Of a DNA stretch of 64,000 bases, positions 63,846-64,000 are shown piece by piece (position 1 is the first letter of the stretch; each line of letters opens with the position of its first letter). A program made the position numbers and the translations under genes. The DNA is from Prorocentrum cordatum (lineage: Eukaryota; Sar; Dinophyceae; Prorocentrales; Prorocentraceae). The stretch spans positions 87,501-151,500 of the forward strand of contig CAUYUJ010014563.1 of NCBI GenBank assembly GCA_963575745.1. Reading direction: 5' to 3'. Below the pieces are notes generated by a model. That model ran no database searches and was not told where the DNA came from. It saw only the letters and a program-made list of their open reading frames with translations.

Positions 63846-64000
63846 CAGCCCCTGACAGGTGGCCAGCAGAACTTATCAGGGTTTAGCAGAGGGCCACAGT
63901 GCTTGGCAGCGCCTATCAGGGTTCGGATAGGCCTAGCAAGGCTTAGCAGGGCCAGCAGGGCTTAGCACGGCATCGCAGTGGCTAGTCAGAAGCGGCCCCA
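63846..64000. repeat. AGCAGGGCTTAGC degenerate repeat
   Basis: Short repeats of TAGCAGGGCNNAGCAGGGCT style running off the right edge of the window. Confidence 0.6.

Overview
This window looks like nuclear DNA of a dinoflagellate with a GC-rich genome. Species cannot be read from it; a Prorocentrum-like or symbiodiniacean-like genome would fit. The case rests on four things. There is a GC-AG intron, a splice type common in dinoflagellates, in a gene joining Cys-rich repeats, a PAN/Apple-like segment and a VWD domain. There are retroelement reverse transcriptases whose motif wording I know from dinoflagellate genomes. Microsatellites and minisatellites are very abundant. Conventional genes are nearly absent. 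There are no operons, rRNAs, convincing tRNAs or prokaryotic signals, and I found no spliced-leader copy.

Layout. 0-4.3 kb: a tandem repeat with a coding-phase period, then a minus-strand reverse transcriptase (RT) resembling Penelope-like elements, flanked by about 530-bp direct repeats. 4.3-8.5 kb: GGA/TCC and tetranucleotide tracts, an inverted-repeat element, and a partial copy of a protein family that recurs at 46 kb. 8.5-18.4 kb: one orphan ORF, one doubtful long ORF, two copies of a small element with splice-site-like ends, and an 83-bp satellite. 18.4-25.1 kb: a decayed minus-strand Copia retrotransposon lying inside a GGA tract. 26.1-28.0 kb: the one convincing host gene (minus strand), with a 200-bp intron that looks like an introner. 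28.2-31.9 kb: a third splice-ended element with a nested 170-bp palindrome, and dispersed repeats. 32.1-39.2 kb: a plus-strand LINE with ORF1, a 111-bp minisatellite, an AP-endonuclease and an RT, broken by frameshifts. 39.2-45 kb: dispersed GGCCCAAGA-type repeats, a C/G-rich palindromic array and CATA repeats. 45-49.3 kb: fragments of a minus-strand Cys-containing protein of unknown function. 50.1-53.2 kb: a decayed plus-strand retroelement with a dinoflagellate-type RT. 53-64 kb: more dispersed repeats, two unrecognised minus-strand coding remnants, and a terminal palindromic array.

Most of the DNA is therefore mobile elements of at least four retroelement classes plus several small inverted-repeat families. 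The most interesting theme is two small families that behave like introners. One makes up an intron in the VWD gene and is bounded by a short direct repeat. The other carries GTAAGAGT/GCAAGAGT donor-like ends, and one of its copies received a nested foldback insertion. A second theme is that both the Copia and the LINE lie inside purine/pyrimidine microsatellites. No tool was run. All homology statements are pattern recognition by eye.
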